NCBI GenBank assembly: GCA_036971475.1 | Contig: JBAIZL010000008.1 | Coordinates: forward strand, 10,861,895-10,925,894 | Length of the DNA stretch: 64,000 bases | From: Prosapia bicincta | Lineage: Eukaryota; Arthropoda; Insecta; Hemiptera; Cercopidae | Direction of reading: 5' to 3' | Shown here: in pieces, positions 61,064 through 64,000 of the stretch | Layout: each line of letters begins with the position of its first letter | Position numbering within the stretch: the first letter of the stretch is position 1 | Translations under genes and position numbers: made by a program | The notes under the pieces: model-generated | What the model was told of the DNA's origin: nothing | What the model saw: the letters and a program-made list of their open reading frames with translations, nothing else | Database searches by the model: none

Positions 61064-61318
61064 AAAGCCTTTCGCCGATAAAACAGCACCAACATCTTCA
61101 GAAAAATAATTATCTAACAAAATATTTTTACAAAAGTTAAATCATATGTCCTACAAACAACCTAATGTTTATAAGTATTGCACTTTATGTAATTTTTTCT
61201 ATAACATCAATGACCTTATAAATAGTTTGGTGCCTTGATTCACTTGAATTTGTTTATCAATTAAATTGTCTTTAACTTTATGCTTATAAATTTCCAATGT
61301 TTCACATATAAAAATATA
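61064..61318. other. AT-rich intronic spacer
   Basis: Begins with the CTGAAGA...GAAA motif (minus strand, 61070-61101). Nothing else is recognised. Confidence 0.45.
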
Positions 61319-61344
61319 ATGTGTGTGTGTGTGCGTGCGTGCGT

Positions 61345-61404
<60 letters not shown>
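61319..61404. repeat. (GT)n microsatellite
   Basis: GT repeats with GC interruptions near the left end. Confidence 0.95.
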
Positions 61405-62920
61405 TAATAAAAATAACATTTTAAACATGGTAAATTTTATCATTGGTTAAATAAAGCGGTGTTGTTATCCACTACTTGACGAAGCTTGAAATATTGTTTG
61501 AACTCATACATCGGAGGATCAGGAAACTCATTAATCAACCTCAGTCCGTCTTGAGACCTCATTATAGATCCTCAAGATGAACTCTGCAAATGTCTCGTCT
61601 GTTGTATTTGCATGTTTTCCAGCAAAGTGGTTAACACGTGCAAACATTATGAATACAAGTTGTATACAGGATTATTTAAAAGCTCGTACATAATTTTCTG
61701 TTTTTTATATTATTTACAACGGTGAAGTGATGTAAATAGGTGATGACGAAATACGAATCCCGTGCAGTTGTGACGGCAATAACGGTTGCAAAGTAGTCTT
61801 GCATGAAATCGGCGTTTTTAGAGGCGAATTAGCTTTTATCGCCAAGGGTTGAAAATATATATTATTTCGATTTTCAAATATTTTAACCAGAAATATTACT
61901 TTAAGGGATAAATATCGTATTAGGAAATATAACAAACGAATCATAAAGCAAAAGAGGTTAATAATAAAGCCCCCCATGAGCACCAAATCACGACAAAGCT
62001 GGATACAGAAGGGCTTGGGGTATCTGACCCTTCAGACTGCATTACTTTTTACTGAGAACAGAAAACAAATATTTAGGGGTAGTTTTGTAGTTTTTGAACG
62101 ATAGACTAGAAAAGTCATTATCTGAAGTAGATACGTTATTTTTCTCATGCATTCAGCACGGTTTCTGACGAATGTATATTAATGGTAAAAACACTACTGT
62201 CCGTTCACAGTTTAGTTGACAGTAGAAAGTCTTGAGTTTTCCTACACTACTATCCAAACTGAAAACATATCGTGTTAGAAATAAGAGCTATTTATAACAG
62301 TGAGTTATATTAATAAAGTTATGTTATATTAAACAGACAAACAGGAATAGTAACAAGAAACAAATTATATTATTGAATCGACTTAGGGACTTTGATCTGT
62401 AGATATTTCCTTCTTCAGAAAAAAATAGAATACATTATAATTATTACTTATATTTATACCTAGCTATTAAAAGTATATCCAGCGCATAAAATGAATATTA
62501 GCTTTACATTGTTAGTTTAAAGTTAAAAGAGGTTGGAAAACTGGGCTCAAAAAAACGATAAAAATATCCTCCAATTAAAAGTATAATTTTAATTACAAAA
62601 GTATTGTAAAACTAAACTCACTACTATTCCAATAAAACAATAATTTATAAAGAGGCAGAGAATGTCAATAGAACGGCTAGTAGCACAGACACACAATCTT
62701 GCACCTACCAACTAAACTGTGAAAGCAAAATAAACTTAGTTGAAGGCGCACACGTTTCGACAAGCAAATCGTTGCAAGCACATTGTTCAAGCTATGATAA
62801 TTGGATACGAAGGAGGTTTTGGAGGAAATAAATGAAACCGCTTGTTAGCATTGAACTCACTAATATTAGAAAGCATCTAAATAATTGGACAAGACTACAA
62901 TTACTGTATTACGTTTTTGG
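61405..62920. other. AT-rich region, probably intronic, no exon recognised
   Basis: A 90-codon minus frame at 61714-61986 is hydrophobic and AT-driven without a known domain. No LIM1-type exon is seen. Confidence 0.45.
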
Positions 62921-64000
62921 TCGCCATATTTCAATGTTATTGGGGTTAATTCTGTGATACTTTACAAAGCAAGACGTAGCAACGTCTAGCTTCCACGACA
63001 AGCGTGTAGTACGTAATAGATCGCCATATTTCAATGTTATTAGGGTTAATTCTGTGATACTTTACAAAGCAAGACGTAGCAACGTCTAGCTTCCACGACA
63101 AGCGTGTAGTACGTAATAGATCGCCATATTTCAATGTTATTGGGGTTAATTCTGTGATACTTTACAAAGCAAGACGTAGCAACCTCTAGCTTCCACGACA
63201 AGCGTGTAGTACGTAATAGATCGCCATATTTCAATGTTATTGGGGTTAATTCTGTGATACTTTACAAAGCAAGACGTAGCAACCTCTAGCTTCCACGACA
63301 AGCGTGTAGTACGTAATAGATCGCCATATTTCAATCTTATTGGGGTTAATTCTGTGATACTTTACGAAGCAAGACGTAGCAACCTCTAGCTTCCACGACA
63401 AGCGTGTAGTACGTAATAGATCGCCATATTTCAATGTTATTAGGGTTAATTCTGTGATACTTTACAAAGCAAGACGTAGCAACGTCTAGCTTCCACGACA
63501 AGCGTGTAGTACGTAATAGATCGCCATATTTCAATGTTATTAGGGTTAATTCTGTGATACTTTACAAAGCAAGACGTAGCAACGTCTAGCTTCCACGACA
63601 AGCGTGTAGTACGTAATAGATCGCCATATTTCAATCTTATTGGGGTTAATTCTGTGATACTTTACAAAGCAAGACGTAGCAACCTCTAGCTTCCACGACA
63701 AGCGTGTAGTACGTAATAGATCGCCATATTTCAATGTTATTAGGGTTAATTCTGTGATACTTTACAAAGCAAGACGTAGCAACGTCTAGCTTCCACGACA
63801 AGCGTGTAGTACGTAATAGATCGCCATATTTCAATCTTATTGGGGTTAATTCTGTGATACTTTACAAAGCAAGACGTAGCAACCTCTAGCTTCCACGACA
63901 AGCGTGTAGTACGTAATAGATCGCCATATTTCAATCTTATTGGGGTTAATTCTGTGATACTTTACAAAGCAAGACGTAGCAACCTCTAGCTTCCACGACA
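62921..64000. repeat. 100-bp tandem array running off the right edge
   Basis: The unit begins 'tcgccatatttcaatgttat' and contains 'actttacaaagcaagacg' and 'acaagcgtgtagtacgtaat'. The period is exactly 100 bp, with ten full units and part of an eleventh visible. The 62-codon minus frames repeat with it and are not genes. Confidence 0.98.

Noticed and set aside
62401..62430. A further hammerhead-like motif (minus strand CTGAAGA)
   Set aside because: The expected GAAA is GATT and the spacing is too long, so it was left out of the motif list.

Overview
This is a eukaryotic nuclear sequence, almost certainly from an arthropod and most likely an insect. It is AT-rich, has no operon-like gene packing, and contains long satellite arrays, long pure dinucleotide microsatellites and an LTR retrotransposon. 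The only exon recognised with confidence (59743-60061, minus strand) encodes the second LIM zinc-binding domain of an LMO4-type LIM-only protein and begins at a good splice acceptor. The order is not decided by the sequence; a hemipteran-like large genome would fit.

Layout. 1-16049: about 118 monomers of a 135/136-bp satellite in two main subfamilies, with higher-order units and an internal block duplication of about 2.4 kb. 16050-19043: single-copy AT-rich DNA. 19044-20182: a perfect (AC)n tract of about 1.1 kb followed by (AT)n. 20205-24375: an LTR retrotransposon with LTRs of 1006 and 947 bp, TATAAC...(G/A)TTATA ends and ATAT target duplications; it retains only a broken gag-like frame. 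24380-35270: AT-rich DNA holding tandem arrays of 66 bp (26579), 15 bp (28250) and 41 bp (about 30520), and compound dinucleotide repeats (33937). 35275-35443: a 19-bp array. 36987-37292: an inverted repeat whose loop is (CA)n(TA)n. 39935-42537: a 45-bp array that stays open as an 886-codon frame. 47670-48684: a solo LTR of the same retrotransposon family. 50190-53272: a very homogeneous 58-bp array. 53821-57505: arrays of 20, 42, 42 and 36 bp. 57850-58364: (GT)n. 59743-60061: the LMO4-like exon. 60798-61101: (TA)n and another foldback. 62921 to the right edge: a 100-bp array.

Function. The window is probably mostly gene-flanking or intergenic DNA on the 3' side of an LMO4-like gene, plus its last intron (60062 to at least the right edge). 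Nothing here works together as a pathway. Most long open frames lie in tandem arrays whose period is a multiple of three, or in AC/GT repeats, and are not treated as genes. The most interesting structural signals are several foldback structures with dinucleotide repeats in or beside their loops, and a recurring CTGANGA...GAAA motif near several of them that resembles a hammerhead ribozyme core. That resemblance is unproven.
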